Shown piece after piece: positions 47,842 to 59,561 of a stretch of 64,000 bases of DNA; the stretch's first letter is position 1; every line of letters starts with the position of its first letter. Origin of the DNA: Syncephalastrum monosporum B8922. Lineage: Eukaryota > Mucoromycota > Mucoromycetes > Mucorales > Syncephalastraceae. The stretch spans positions 1-64,000 of the forward strand of contig JNEN01000348.1 of assembly GCA_000697355.1 (NCBI GenBank), given 5' to 3'. A program made the position numbers and the translations under genes. The notes below the pieces were generated by a model. It searched no databases. It saw only the letters and a program-made list of their open reading frames with translations, and was not told the DNA's origin.

Positions 47842-49317
47842 TCAGGGCTTGGCATCTTCAAGTGCGATCGTTTTGACCATGTCCAGGATGTCTGAAGCGT
47901 TGAAACCGACCATTTTACCGACGCCCACCAAGGCCCGTAAGCTCTTCATCAGTAGAACGCGTCCAGCCTCGCGCTGGAACGAATGCGGCTGCTCCATCTC
48001 TTTCGCAGTCTCCTCAGATGGGAAGGCACCTGGCAGCTCCCGTTGAGTGTCTTGTACGCCATGTTCTGGAGGAGCATCTTCGGAAGCCTCCGCAGCGGCG
48101 GTAGTTGTTATGATTGGTTTCGCAGTTTGCTGTTGAGCGTCTTGCGATTGCTGCCGTGAGCGGACGACCTTGGGGAGTGGGTCAATGACGGGAGCCGGGA
48201 CGGATTTGCTGGGATTAGGCAAGGTGCTGTGGAGCATCTGGGACAGCTCGGTAAGGGCAGAGCGATGGGTATCCATCAGATCAGGTACGCTGGGCACGGT
48301 GTAGAGAGGATTGTAGGATGTATCGTACTCTTCTTGAATCTCCTGTTGCTCGGTGGTCTGCAGATCATACGGGTTCTGGTTGCTATTTCCGGATGCAAGC
48401 TCACAAAAGGCGCTGTAAGGTTGCAGCAGACGCACGTTCTCCGGCTCGCTTTTGTCTTCCTCCTTGTCGTCCTCGTGGTCATTGGGACCAGGCGTGAGTA
48501 CGCCAGGTGGATCGAGGCTCCAGCGGGTGTAATACTCGTCATCGTCCGAGGAAGATACCTGGCTATCGGTGTCATTATCGAACTTCTTCTTGGCAGCCTT
48601 TTTGAGGGACGTCTCTTCTTCATCTTCGTCCGAGGACCAGTCACCCCAGTAATCCTCCGGCGCTTCCCGAGCTGGGTCGGTATCACTCTAATAAAGTAAA
48701 TGTAAACCTTATGCTTCGAATCAATCGTTCTACGGGTGCGCCTCTCAACATGCTCCCGCGCCTCTCCGTCAAAAGATAACAACACCAACCTTGTTAGCGG
48801 AAGGTTCCTTCTTGCCGGTGGAAGCGGTGTCGGTGTTCTGAGGGTGATGCGTCAGATGGTGCATAAACTTCCGTTCTGCGTGCTCGAGCGAAGTGGACCA
48901 TGAGTCGGTCAGTGATCTCCACTCGGCTTCTGAGAATGCTCTCGTGTTGTGATACTTGAGCTCTTCCTCTTCCTCGAGCATCAAAACCACCGCATAATGC
49001 TTCTTGTTCTGGTGGCAGAACTCAACCACGCATTGAAGCGTCTCTCTGTCCAGGCGTCTGTAGTAGACTTGGTTTTGATACAGCTCGTCGGGCGTGTCCC
49101 ACGCCGTCTCGATAACATAGGGGCAATCGTCTTCCTGCCACTGGATAACCGTGTCCCACTGATCGTCCGAGGTCAAGAGGTACCGAATGCGCTCGCACAG
49201 CAGCTTCGAAGAGAGCGGAACGATCGCGTTATACTCCTTTTGTTTGCGGTAGTCGAGCACATTGCACGCTACGGAGCGCGCAATGTTCTCGTTGGCCCAA
49301 TCGTCGATGGCTTCCAT
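47842..49317 (-). CDS. acidic protein of unknown function
   Basis: Two exons (49317-48790 and 48687-47842) give 457 residues. The first 150 residues look folded: MEAIDDWANENIARSVACNVLDY, then SKLLCERIRYLL, QWQEDDCPYVIETAWDTPDELYQNQVYYRRLD and a helix rich in Glu and Lys. A Ser/Asp/Glu-rich linker follows (DYWGDWSSDEDEEET, DSQVSSSDDDEYYTRW). The last 250 residues are mainly polar with Gln/Pro/Thr, and end in a hydrophobic helix (RVLLMKSLRALVGVGKMVGFNASDILDMV). No signal peptide or membrane segment. I do not recognise the family. The acidic SDD/E patches resemble casein kinase 2 sites and nuclear regulatory proteins. Start is the first ATG in the frame. Confidence 0.75.
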
Positions 49318-50204
49318 TAACGGGAAAAGCGAGTGGAGAAAAAGAACAGGGAAGGGTCGTGTGAACAAGTGGGGGAAAGTGAGCTGCTTATTATCTTCAA
49401 CGGACTATCAATTCGGCCTGCTGGATCGTTTCCGTTTCATTTCTCGTCCTCTCTGGTTTATACTTTCGTTGTTATTGCTGTTGTGATAATCACCAAGCAC
49501 ATAAATAAACAAATGGTAAGAAGATACCAATGAGAGCTGACTGCACCAGCGCTTCCCTAGACGATGCATATTGCTTTTCGCTATACCACTGATCATCAGG
49601 GCATCATGACAAACAGAGAGCATGATAATGTAGATTACATAGCAAGTGGAGACGCCCGTTCCTGTCATGAATGGTAGTGTGAATGCGCTTACAGTAATAG
49701 TTCCTATTTCTTTGTATGAGCAATCCGTATGTGATGCAAGTCGGGTAAATAGTCCATCATTTGCGTTCTCACGATAGACCCCGTCTCCATCTCCTCTCCA
49801 CATTTTCACTGTATGAGAGATCCATTTCGATGGTTTCACTTCGATGTCCGGCGTCCAATAGTTGAGAAAAGCCAATGGCTCAACATTTAGCCGCATTAAT
49901 GACGGACTGTGCCGCCCTGTGTGCATGCTATGTACATGTATGTGCGCCAGAAATGTTCCCAGGGTCCGGCATGCTTTGGCAAGACACATGCCACAAAGAT
50001 ACAAATGCGAAAACATGGTATGATGGGAGAAAATCATGTATGATTTTTGCAAAGTACAGGAGATAAAAACTACAAGACATTAATAGGAAGAGAGAGATAT
50101 TGATACATAAGGATTACCATGCTAGAATGGCAGCTATAATAATTAACATTATAAAAGGGAGGAAAATATATATACTACGACAGTTCATGTCTTGCGCGTT
50201 TTAA
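49318..50204. other. intergenic stretch with a long minus-strand open frame
   Basis: 887 bp between the starts of two minus-strand genes. A 214-codon frame opens at 49408-50052 on the minus strand but begins with TTG, has no splice context and no family resemblance, so I treat it as non-coding. Confidence 0.4.
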
Positions 50205-52129
50205 TTATTTGGTCTTGCCTTCCGCCTCGTAGTCGATCTCTGCCTTCACATGCTGCATGTACTCGTTCATTTGCTCGTCCGTGCGAGCGATAGCATCATC
50301 TTCGACATCGGTATCATCCTGCTTGTGATGGCAGATCCAGACAAGGACAGCGCACACGGCAGCGCAGCCAGCAATGCCCGTGTACATCCAGGTAAGCTTG
50401 GGATCGACGGTGACCGGCACCAGGGCAAAGTTAAGAATGGAAGCGAAGCAGTTGGCAAACAAGAAGAGGGCCATGACAATGGACTTCATCGACTGGGGAG
50501 CCTTCTTGTAAGCGTACTCGAGACCAGTGATGGAGGCAAAAATTTCGGACAGCGCAATAAAGATATAGGACGGGATCTGGTAGGCGGCCGAGATCCAGTT
50601 GGGACCATCCGGATGGTCGTAGTTCGGAGGAGCACGGTACACCATAGACTGGACACCGGCAGTGTAGCCCATGGCAACGGCAGCAAAGAAGAAGCCGAGT
50701 GTGATACGGAAGATAGGGCGCATAGGGTAGCCAAATCTGCGAAGGAGAGGATAGACGATGCGGTCCATCACGGGGATGAAGAACATAAGGAAGAGAGGAT
50801 CAATGTTATTCAGGATATCATTGGGGACATTGCCGGTCCACATGGTAGCAGCCTACAGATAGCGAAGAGAGTCGAATGAGATACGTGAATGGCATATCAC
50901 ATGATTTCTTTCATTCGCTTACCTGAGAGATCAAGTTGTTGGTCATCTGCACATAGCAAAGCCAGTAGAAGGGATACCAGCAGAACACAACACAGGCGCG
51001 CAGACCACGCTTGAGCTCGTCGACAAAGACATCATCCCAAGTGGCCTTGGCAGCAAGGTCAGGGTGGCTGACAGTGAGATTGGTAGGCTTGACGGCTTCC
51101 CAGCTCTTGGTCTTGAAGGCGTAGAAAATGACCTTGCCCGCCTCAAGAAAGACGGAGCCGCGAGGTGGGATTTCGACGTAGCGTTTGCGACCAAGGATGA
51201 CAACCAGCATGCAGGGCACGAACATGCAGGTTGGCAGCAGATAAGCTGACCAGAAGCCGATGTTTTTCTCCATTTCGGTGGTAGCAATCGCAGAGAGACC
51301 ACCGACATTGATACCAAAGTAGAACATGTTGAAGATCTTCTGGTAAGTGGCTTGGGGTGTCACAATGACCCGAGTGCCATTCTTTTGCGTCTTCACGTAG
51401 GGGCGCTTGCTCTGGTACTGCTCAGCAACAAGGGGCGAGACGTTGGACTTGATGCCACCCGTACCGAGACCAATGATGATGATGGCAACAACATAGCCAG
51501 GGAAGGCAGCGCCGCTGGCGATGGCAGAGGGGATCGAGGTCAAGGTCAAGATAAGCAGACCGACCATGTAACAGGCGCCGAAAACGAGGATGGACTTGTA
51601 CTTGCCAAGGTACTGATCAGACACAATAGCACCGAGAATTGGGGTAATGTAGCACCAGAACCTGTAGATTTATAAGCAGATTAGAAAGCGCCATATATCA
51701 ACGTTCATTGATAAACTTACTGGAAGAAAGTAGTCAAAGCAGTGGCTGTCTGCTGGCCTCTACCCATAGCACCAGGCTGATCAGCGGGATCTGTTATTCG
51801 GGGGAACAATAAAAATAGTGTGAGTCTCGAGCACAAATACGACACCAGCATCTGGATTGCATACAAGAGTCAGGAGCAGGGAACTGAATGTAGTTCTGGA
51901 AAGGTCCAATCAGACCATAGTAGGTGAAACGCTCGCAAAATTCAATGAGAATGACAAGGAAAGCTGAAAGAGGGACGGAATCAGCGACTTCACGCAGGTT
52001 CTTCCAATCCTCCTCCGTAGGCTCCGGGTAATCCTCATCGACTGGCTGGTGGATGCTGGCATCCGCTGTGACGTCGAGCTCCTCCTTCTGGGACGTGCTT
52101 GTCACGTCGTGCTCGATCTTTTCAGACAT
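50205..52129 (-). CDS. PTR2: proton-coupled oligopeptide transporter (PTR2/POT family)
   Basis: Four exons (52129-51865, 51790-51721, 51661-50923, 50852-50205) give 573 residues, standard for the family. The E1-helix signature ERFTYYGLIGPF is near residue 75, and the second POT signature FNMFYFGINVGGL is intact. The E-x2-E-R start of the first helix binds protons. About 12 membrane helices are expected with hydrophilic termini. These transporters take up di- and tripeptides with protons at the plasma membrane. The C-terminus is Asp/Glu rich with KTK at the end. Very long T run and CG run lie upstream (52224-52268). A TATA-like element is at about 70 bp upstream of the start. Confidence 0.94.
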
Positions 52130-52196
52130 CGAAAAGCGGGGACGATTCTGTAGAAGAGATGTGTGAAAGGAAGAAAAAAGTGGGAACGGATTCGTG

Positions 52197-52204
52197 GCTT
52201 TATA
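52197..52204 (-). promoter_or_regulatory. TATA-like box of the peptide transporter gene
   Basis: TATAAAGC on the minus strand, 68 bp upstream of the start codon and adjacent to the homopolymer run. Confidence 0.35.
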
Positions 52205-52220
52205 AACAAGTTGCACGACC

Positions 52221-52223
<3 letters not shown>

Positions 52224-52261
<38 letters not shown>

Positions 52262-52268
52262 GCGCGCG
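52224..52268. repeat. T36 homopolymer followed by (GC)n
   Basis: About 36 consecutive T residues followed directly by GCGCGCGCG. It lies about 95 bp upstream of the peptide transporter start. Such A/T tracts exclude nucleosomes; the exact length may also be affected by assembly error. Confidence 0.85.
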
Positions 52269-52269
52269 A

Positions 52270-54336
52270 GCTCAGGATGATGCGACCCTATTCAATTGCT
52301 TACACAAGAAAAAAAAATTAGAGGGCAGTCGAGGGTGCATTTTATTACACATGATCAAAGAAGATTTCAGGCAAATTGCCCAAAAAAGCATTGATTGTGC
52401 AACGCTCAGGGCAGTCATGATAAGCGGACATGCTATATCGGGCAATTCTCACCCAAAAAATACGCTCGGGCAAGATACTTTCTCACGAATCAGAGGGCGT
52501 ATCGGTCTTGTTTTGTCTACACTGTGATTGGCCTTTATCCTCGACCTTTGAAGTGGGATCAGACTGCTTATTGGTCCTGGTGCACTATATTATTTTGTCT
52601 TATTGGCCATTGCGCGCCTGTGCTATTGAAATCAGAAAGGCTGATTCATATCCTTTCCGCCCATTATTACCGACTGAAGCTTATAAATCAACTGAAGAAG
52701 AGCTCGACGAGACATTTCAAAGATTGAGGAAGGGTGTGACAAAATGAACAGAAGAAAGGTAACTTCACACGGTCATGTAACATCAGAAGAGAGTGCTATG
52801 GCGTTAAAACCGTAGCGGAGATTCTCCCTATCTAATGTTTCTCTGTCTTGCTCTTTAGTGGACGATGCGGCAAAAGCCGCTTCGTTTTTTTGCCACCTAC
52901 TTTGAACAAATCCAGTAATTTTCTTGGTACCACCGTCAAGTGACACGTATCTGCGTGGCCTTGTCCAGATTCGGTCTGCGTGGTAAAGTTTGTGACATGC
53001 AACAGGTCAAAGGAACCAGGGTAGGTCGGGCTCGCTGCCGTGCGATAATTCATTCGTTATACCGCGCGATCTGCCTGTTGTTGATTTTAAAGTTGCCGTG
53101 CACTTTCACGATTGACACCCAGCCCTCCAGGACTTCTCATCTGATTCACTCTGTTTCTTTTTTTTATTTCTCTGTCGACTTGAGTTTTTACGACTCAGCC
53201 CGTGCTAGGTCAGCCCATGCGGACCGGTCAATGCCATATATACGTGGAACGATAAGTTAGAGCCCACACTAAACCATTATGTCAGCAGAAGCATGCGCCT
53301 ATACCTCGTCATATACCTCGGCATATAAAAAATACCTCCTATTTAAGTACATGCAGCTCTTGCTGCGAAATATACCTTTTTCGGTTTATGCTTATTGATG
53401 ACATATAAACATTCCTTTGACCATGCCGGGTGAGGTCCGGACGAAGTAGTTGGAAGGAGCGTTCGACTTTCAGGTATGAATGCATGTCTACATAGTGTAT
53501 ACATGTGGGCGTGAGTAAAAATAACTGGCTCGGATTGCATTATGAGAATTGACAATGTCTTTAGTTTCAGCATATGATTTATCTATTCTTGTTCACAAAA
53601 TAAAAGTCTTTTTTTGGAGTCCCGGGGTAGAGTACAAAAAAAAAAAAAGGCACGGCGGCCATAGAAGGCTGGGAAGGACTTTTTTCTAAGCTTCCCACGG
53701 GCAGTAGTGCGGGTGGGTCACCATAACGTACCGGAGACAGTATTTCTGTTTCTTCGATTTCTTTGGATTTAGACCGCGGCTGTCGGGTGATGTTCCACCT
53801 TTATTCTATATCCATGATCAGCCTTTTCTTTTCTGTTTACTTAGCATTCGATTATAGCTTAGGTGCGTAGAATGTCATTCACGCTATCCATGCCTACCAA
53901 GCATGTCCGAATCACGTGTCCTTCTTGGAGCCATGGACTGTATGCAGTCAATAAGGCATGATGCAACTTAATGAGTCCATTTAAGGTTGAGATTCACATA
54001 TCCTTATTTCGCGGGACGACCGGTTCCCTGAAGACAGGACCCTGTTGACAAAACAGTCATCTGATGCAAAATCACGTAGAGGAGGAAATGCTTTAGTAAA
54101 ATCATGTACTGTAGAGTGACTACGTCGGACAAGCAAGGTGACCAGGTAGGGAGGATATCAAATGACGATGATGGGGGTGATGTAGCCAGACAGATAAACA
54201 GAAAAAGAAAAGAAGAGAAAAGAGGAAGAGGAAGAGGAACGGAAGAGCGAGAGTGAGATGAGAACTATGTATACAGAAAGTGATTGAAGAGAAGTGGGAG
54301 TGGAGCGTGTATCAATGGATGAGCTTTTGCGCAAGA
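52270..54336. other. intergenic stretch
   Basis: 2.1 kb with no supported gene. Frames at 52395-52747 and 52940-53260 are short and without resemblance to families. An A-rich run is at 53636-53648. Confidence 0.5.
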
Positions 54337-55023
54337 TTAGGTGGATGCCGCGGCAGTAGGCGCTGCCGCCGAGTGAGCAAAGAAGAATTGGAGTGAGTAC
54401 TGTTTGGAGTCTTGATCCCAGTGGGTCCAAAACTTGCCGGGCGCACGATCGATTTCTTTGCTCTGGACCTTGAAACCGACGGTCTCATACGGCTCTGCTG
54501 CGACGAGAAGATACTGATGAGCTTTGTTCGGTGCTTCGATCTTTTGCTCGTAGGCTGACATGAAACGATGCCGAGGGACAACATCCACTGCAATCTGGGG
54601 GTACTGCACTTGGAAAAGAAGACCGAGCTGACGGGTCACTGGATCGCGCACTTTGGTAACGCGGTAACCGGGGCGGCCAATCTTGATCACATTGCGTCGA
54701 GGAGCGACAGGCTTGGGGGGACCCACTTCAGGTTGCACGACCTGCGATTCCTTGGCCTCACGGGCAGCACGGCGCGCGAGATTGGTTTGATGCTTTTTGC
54801 CCTGGGTGTGAGCCAGGTAGGAGCCCTCGCTGGTATGAAGCGTAAGACAGAGCTTGCACTCGTACGAGCCAAGGTGGTTCTTCATAAAGTAAGGATCCTT
54901 TGTAATGTCAATTGTCTCCATCGCCAGCTTGCGTAGACGCTCTCTGCGGTCGACATTCGACTCGGAGAAGCCGGCCACGCCACCGCTTCTGATCTTGCTG
55001 CCCACGCGATTCTGGAAATCCAT
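54337..55023 (-). CDS. PRP11: splicing factor 3A subunit 2 (SF3A2/SAP62/Prp11)
   Basis: A single exon of 228 residues. The start MDFQNRVGSKIRSGGVAGFSES is identical in plan to SF3A2. A U1-like C2H2 zinc finger reads YECKLCLTLHTSEGSYLAHTQGKKH (residues about 54-78), followed by IKIGRPGYRVTKVRDPVTRQLGLLFQVQYP, the conserved strand-rich core that binds SF3A1. WTHWDQDSKQYSLQFFF is near the end. SF3A2 is part of U2 snRNP and helps recognise the branch point. The animal protein has a long Pro-rich tail that is absent here, as in other fungi. No intron is needed in this gene, unusual for the window. Confidence 0.96.
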   Translation of the reverse strand: MDFQNRVGSKIRSGGVAGFSESNVDRRERLRKLAMETIDITKDPYFMKNHLGSYECKLCLTLHTSEGSYLAHTQGKKHQTNLARRAAREAKESQVVQPEVGPPKPVAPRRNVIKIGRPGYRVTKVRDPVTRQLGLLFQVQYPQIAVDVVPRHRFMSAYEQKIEAPNKAHQYLLVAAEPYETVGFKVQSKEIDRAPGKFWTHWDQDSKQYSLQFFFAHSAAAPTAAAST

Positions 55024-57240
55024 CTTTGCAATAAAAGAAGTTGTGCGTAGCACTTGCAAGTATCAATCGCCTGCTTGGTTGGCCCACCCTCCTCAAACTC
55101 AGTCACACTTCCTTCAGGCTCACGGATTTTCGCTATTTGGAACTGGTTTAAACCCCGAGAGCGCATCAAAACGTCTCGCGGTGCGCAGTTGCAATGGGCC
55201 ATGGGGGCCCATGCCTCCCTCTGCTATGTGCGTACTTGCTAGCTGCGGAGAATATTACTGGCCCCTTTTTGTAGTAACCGCGCGTAATTTTGTGATAAGG
55301 AGCTTTAAAGCAAAGGTTTGATTCCAACATAACATGGTCTGACATATGCTTTCGCACGACACCAGCAGTGGAGAGGTGATCATACTTGTACGGCTCTTAG
55401 TTTCCTGATTTCTTCAGTAATAGGAAGTAGCTGAGAACTGATCTGGTTACAAATGTAGGACTCTGGACAAAACTGACGCGAAAAGTCGAAAGTCCTGTTA
55501 GATAACTAGTGAGCTTTCTGAGATGTAAACGAAACTTAGTATGATGGCATAGCTTCCGTATCTAGACCTAGTACTCCAGCCAGAAAATAAAAGAGAAAAA
55601 TTGAGTGGAGCTCTTGAACAATATGTGCTAGTGGCGAGCATTTTTAGCGAAACTGGGCCTGGGTCAGCTGTGCGTTCTCGAGATATGATTTCAAGCGGAT
55701 GCTGCACGCAAGTCAATGGTATAGAACATGTGCGTGAAGAAATTTGCCGTGAAGGGCGCTCAGTAGCGCTCAGTAGAAGAAAAGTATTTACGAGCATAAA
55801 ATGTGCAGAAACAGGTACTCATCATAATTCGCAGTGCTATGGCTTCGTTACCAACTGCATCTGTCTAGATAATACTTACTCAACATCTTATTGCCCGAGA
55901 TGAAAAAGAACCTGGACCTACTACGCACATAATATTAGGTCTATATCAAATACTACCAGAACTATCGCACATACAAAGCGTACACTATATTTCTCGTTAT
56001 TGAACAGCTTAAATTCTAGGAGTAGGTGCGGCAATGATAATAGATAAGGCTGAAACGGAACTATGTGAACAGAGTTCGATTCAGTCATAGCAATGAAGAT
56101 CAAAAAACAGCTCGGTGACTGGGAAATTACAAATCTGATGGGCGCAATGAGTTGAGTGGAAAGCTTAAAGGTTGGAAGGTCGCTCGCGACGACCGCAATT
56201 AAATATAGGCTATTACTCGCGGTCACAGAAACACCAAGCGTCCCAAATGCAAAAAGTGAGAATACAAACTATGTGGCAAGGGCCTACTTGCTGCCTTCTG
56301 AAGTGTCGGCTTTTCCACAATCATGCCAGGTGTAAAATAATCTGGTCTGTAGCATCGTTTGCTCAATATCCTCAAAGAGACAGTGCATCATGGTTCTGCT
56401 GGTGCTTGGGCTCCGTTCTGCTCAGGCAAAAGAAAGTACCTAATTAGGTAATTTTTAAGCTCCTTGGTGCATTACGAACTCTAAACTTGTCTATTCTGTT
56501 ATCAACATCAAATAATATGGAAGCCATGCCATGCTTTGTTGCTAGTTGGATTCTTCACTAATCAGGTCTGTAGAAGGCGTATGAGGGTGACCTTTCTCTA
56601 TATATGATCATATTATAAACTGCCTTATAGTACGAACATTTTGGGCATCATACTTTTATTCCCACGACGAGTTTATACGTCCAACAAAGCGGGATTTTTT
56701 CGTTCTGCATCCATTGCAACTGTACACGGCGGCTCTACTTTGGCCACATGGAAAGTCGCCCAACGGGGACGCAAAAAGGAGATCACCGCTCGCAGTTTTT
56801 TTTTCTTGTATGTTATCTGTAGAGGCGTGGATACACCATACGAGGCATCGATAAGCATGTCAAAGAAAGATAAATGCAGGATCAGCCAAACACGGGGACC
56901 AAAAAAAAAAAAAATTTGACACGGCGAACTGGCTCGGCGACAATGCCTGCCGAAAAAAAATTCGTACACGGCGACGTACCATGGCCCTTCCAAATAAAAC
57001 ATCTCCAAAACGGATCATCCTATGAAGGTGATTGGTAAATAATTCTTTGTTTTGCATTGGTATTGGTTATATAATAAGATGAATGTCGCTCTGGTACAGA
57101 GATATCTCGTTGAACACTAGCAGCAAAAAGAGACCGTGTGATAAGAAGGGCGCTTTTATAAATAGGTACCAGTACCTTCCTTGTCCTGTTAGCTTTCTTA
57201 CACGTATACTTTTCCTCTTGCGTCCTTCTACGCTCAAACT
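55024..57240. other. divergent intergenic stretch
   Basis: 2.2 kb between the SF3A2 start and the aminotransferase start. Frames at 55601, 56172 and 56641 lack support. A poly-A run at 56900-56914 and a G run at 57448-57457 lie near the right end or inside the next gene's first intron. Confidence 0.5.
57157..57164 (+). promoter_or_regulatory. TATA-like box of the aminotransferase gene
   Basis: TATAAATA lies 77 bp upstream of the ATG, followed by a pyrimidine-rich leader. Confidence 0.45.
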
Positions 57241-58757
57241 ATGACCCAGTCAGACCTAGTGGAATCCTCAAAATCCATGCTATGCCGTGGAGTCGCGATG
57301 GCCAGTGAACTTTTGGTGAGCCATGCCCAAGGCGCATATGTTTACATGGAAAACGATCCAGAGGGGTACCTCGACTTCACTTCAGGTGAGCTTTAAGAGC
57401 TACACTAAGCGACAGTATATTGATATGTTTACGTGATGTTACAAAATGGGGGGGGGGTTTGTTAATAGGCATTGGTGTCGTCAATACCGGGCATTGTCAT
57501 CCCAAAGTGGTCAAAGCGGTTCAGAAGCAGGCTGGTGCGATTTCGCACGCACAAATGAATATGTTCTATCAAAGGCCCATGCTGGAGCTCATGAACCAGC
57601 TCCAGCGTTTTATGCCCCATCCGTCGTTGGATACCTTTTTCTTTTGGAACTCGGGCTCTGAAGCTGTGGAGGCCGCCATCAAGCTTGCCCGACACGCTAC
57701 CGGAAAGCCTAACGTGATAGTTTTTTCCGGAGGCCATCATGGACGCACATTTGGTACGATGTCTCTGACGAGTAGCAAGACTATCTTTAGTGGCGGGTTC
57801 GGGCCCTTAATGCCAGGCGTCTATACTGTGTCCTTCCCCCACGAATTGCATTGTACCGCACGCGATCTGCCAGGACATACACCCGAGCACTGTGCGCTGG
57901 ACACAATGCAGCAGCTTGAGTTGTTGATGAAGCAGCGTACGCCACCTCAAGATACGGCGGCTGTTCTTATTGAACCTGTCCTTGGTGAAGGCGGATACAT
58001 CCCTGCACCACCAGGTAGGCAAGCCCACTTGTTTGTCTTTGGCGATCTACGAGCGAAAAATAACCTATTTTATTCTAAGGATTCTTGTCCATGTTACGCA
58101 AATTCTGCAGCCAGAATAACATTCTGCTGATTGCGGACGAGGTGCAAACCGGTTTTGGTAGAACAGGGAAGATGTTTGCGGTGGAGCATACACCAAACGC
58201 AACACCTGATATTCTGGTGATGGCTAAGGGTATTGCAAGTGGCTATCCTCTCTCGGCCATTGCTTCTTCACGTGCTCTCATGGATAAGCAGCCACCGGGG
58301 TCCATGGGCGGTACTTTTTCCGGCAACGCCGTTTCCTGCGCTGCAGCCCTCGCTACCCTCCAAATTTTCGAAGAAGAAGCCCTCCTCGAGAACGCCACAG
58401 TCCGGTATAGATTGAAACTATGTCAACAAAATGAACATGGATACTCACTAGTGTGTGGCTGTATCTAGGTCCCAGGAATTTTTCAGGAGCCTGAATGCGC
58501 AGTTACCATCCATTTTGCCACCAACGATCAAGGCAGATATCCGTGGGGTTGGTTTGATGATTGGCATAGAATTTGTAGGCGCTCCTCCAGGGTTCGCGCA
58601 GAAAGTCGTTTCTGCAGCGCGCGAGAACCACAAGCTTCTTCTGCTGACGGCGTCCGTTTACGAAACGCTGCGCTTGATTCCTCCGTTGACCGTCACATCA
58701 GAGCAAGTAGAGGATGGCGTCTGCCGTCTCCTCGCAAGCATCCAAGATGTGTTATGA
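57241..58757 (+). CDS. class III pyridoxal-phosphate aminotransferase (GABA transaminase-like)
   Basis: Four exons (57241-57385, 57469-58014, 58080-58404, 58469-58757) give 434 residues. The class III fold is complete: YLDFTSGIGVVNTGHCHPKVV, WNSGSEAVEAAIKLAR, FSGGHHGRTFGTMSLT, EPVLGEGGYIPAP, IADEVQTGFGRTG and MAKGIASGYPLSA, where the Lys forms the Schiff base with PLP. GGTFSGNAVSCAAALA closes the phosphate site. Overall it resembles bacterial-type 4-aminobutyrate aminotransferases, which pass the amino group to 2-oxoglutarate; related enzymes use other omega-amino acids, so the substrate is open. There is no clear mitochondrial presequence. It is convergent with the uS11m gene, 120 bp between stops. 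Confidence 0.88.
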
Positions 58758-58877
58758 ATGAAGTGCTGCATGTTCAGTCTATTAGCCCGGCTTTATTTAT
58801 TTATTTTTTTAGTTGGTTTTCATATAAACAGAATGATGAAGAAGGAAGAAGGAAAAGAGAGAAGAGAGAGAGAGAGA

Positions 58878-59561
58878 CTACAACCGTCTTGCTTTCTTTG
58901 GTCTGCAACCACCAAAGGGAATGGGAGTGCCATCCGTAATACGCTTGACATTCCAGTCATCTGCGACGAGAGCGCGGAAAGCAGCGTCACGTCCAGGGCC
59001 AAAGCCTTTGAGAACAATGTCGATGTTTTTGATGGACCAGTTCTTGCTTTGTTTCCGTTCCAGGAGCTGCAGAGCGGCCTGGTGAGCAGCTTCGTATCCG
59101 CTTCGGTGTGCCTTCTTGAAACCGGCGGTACCACCCGATACAGTGGCGAGAGGGTCGCCGTTGGGGCGGGCCAGGGTAATAACGGTATTGTTGGGCGACG
59201 CGTTTATGGTGATGGTATGCGTAACATGGGCCAATTCATTGTTCAACATGGACACGTCAATGTTGACGGCGTTTCCAGCGCTGCGTGCGCTTCTCGGATG
59301 GTTTCGCAGGATGCGGCTCGTGTTAGACTTTTGTGCGCCAGACTCGCCTCCATCGTTGCGCAGAAGGCTGAGCACGGACTCCAGGTTCTGGCTGTCCCGT
59401 TCGTCCTTCTTGTTGTTATTGCTTTTGTCAGTGTCGTTGGCAGGAACGTCGTCGGAAGTGGTCGCCATGGAGCGTGTGAAAGCCAGAGGATACCTCCGTG
59501 CAGCAGCAAGGCTGCATTGCAGGTTGTGAGAAGAATAAATCGATCGGCAGCGAGAAAGCAT
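58878..59561 (-). CDS. MRPS18: mitochondrial small-subunit ribosomal protein uS11m
   Basis: A single exon of 227 residues. The first ~35 residues (MLSRCRSIYSSHNLQCSLAAARRYPLAFTRSMATT) look like a mitochondrial presequence, followed by a polar linker. The S11 core spans about residues 100-227: LAHVTHTITINASPNNTVITLARPNGDPLATVSGGTAGFK, KAHRSGYEAAHQAALQL, IDIVLKGFGPGRDAAFRAL and the C-terminal ITDGTPIPFGGCRPKKARRL, the last being the rRNA-binding signature. The start is the first ATG; an upstream GTG-initiated extension is ignored. It is in the platform of the mitoribosome small subunit. Confidence 0.95.
   Translation of the reverse strand: MLSRCRSIYSSHNLQCSLAAARRYPLAFTRSMATTSDDVPANDTDKSNNNKKDERDSQNLESVLSLLRNDGGESGAQKSNTSRILRNHPRSARSAGNAVNIDVSMLNNELAHVTHTITINASPNNTVITLARPNGDPLATVSGGTAGFKKAHRSGYEAAHQAALQLLERKQSKNWSIKNIDIVLKGFGPGRDAAFRALVADDWNVKRITDGTPIPFGGCRPKKARRL

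Noticed and set aside
49408..50052. 214-codon minus-strand frame between the acidic protein and the peptide transporter
   Set aside because: Starts with TTG, no splice sites, irregular composition and no family resemblance.
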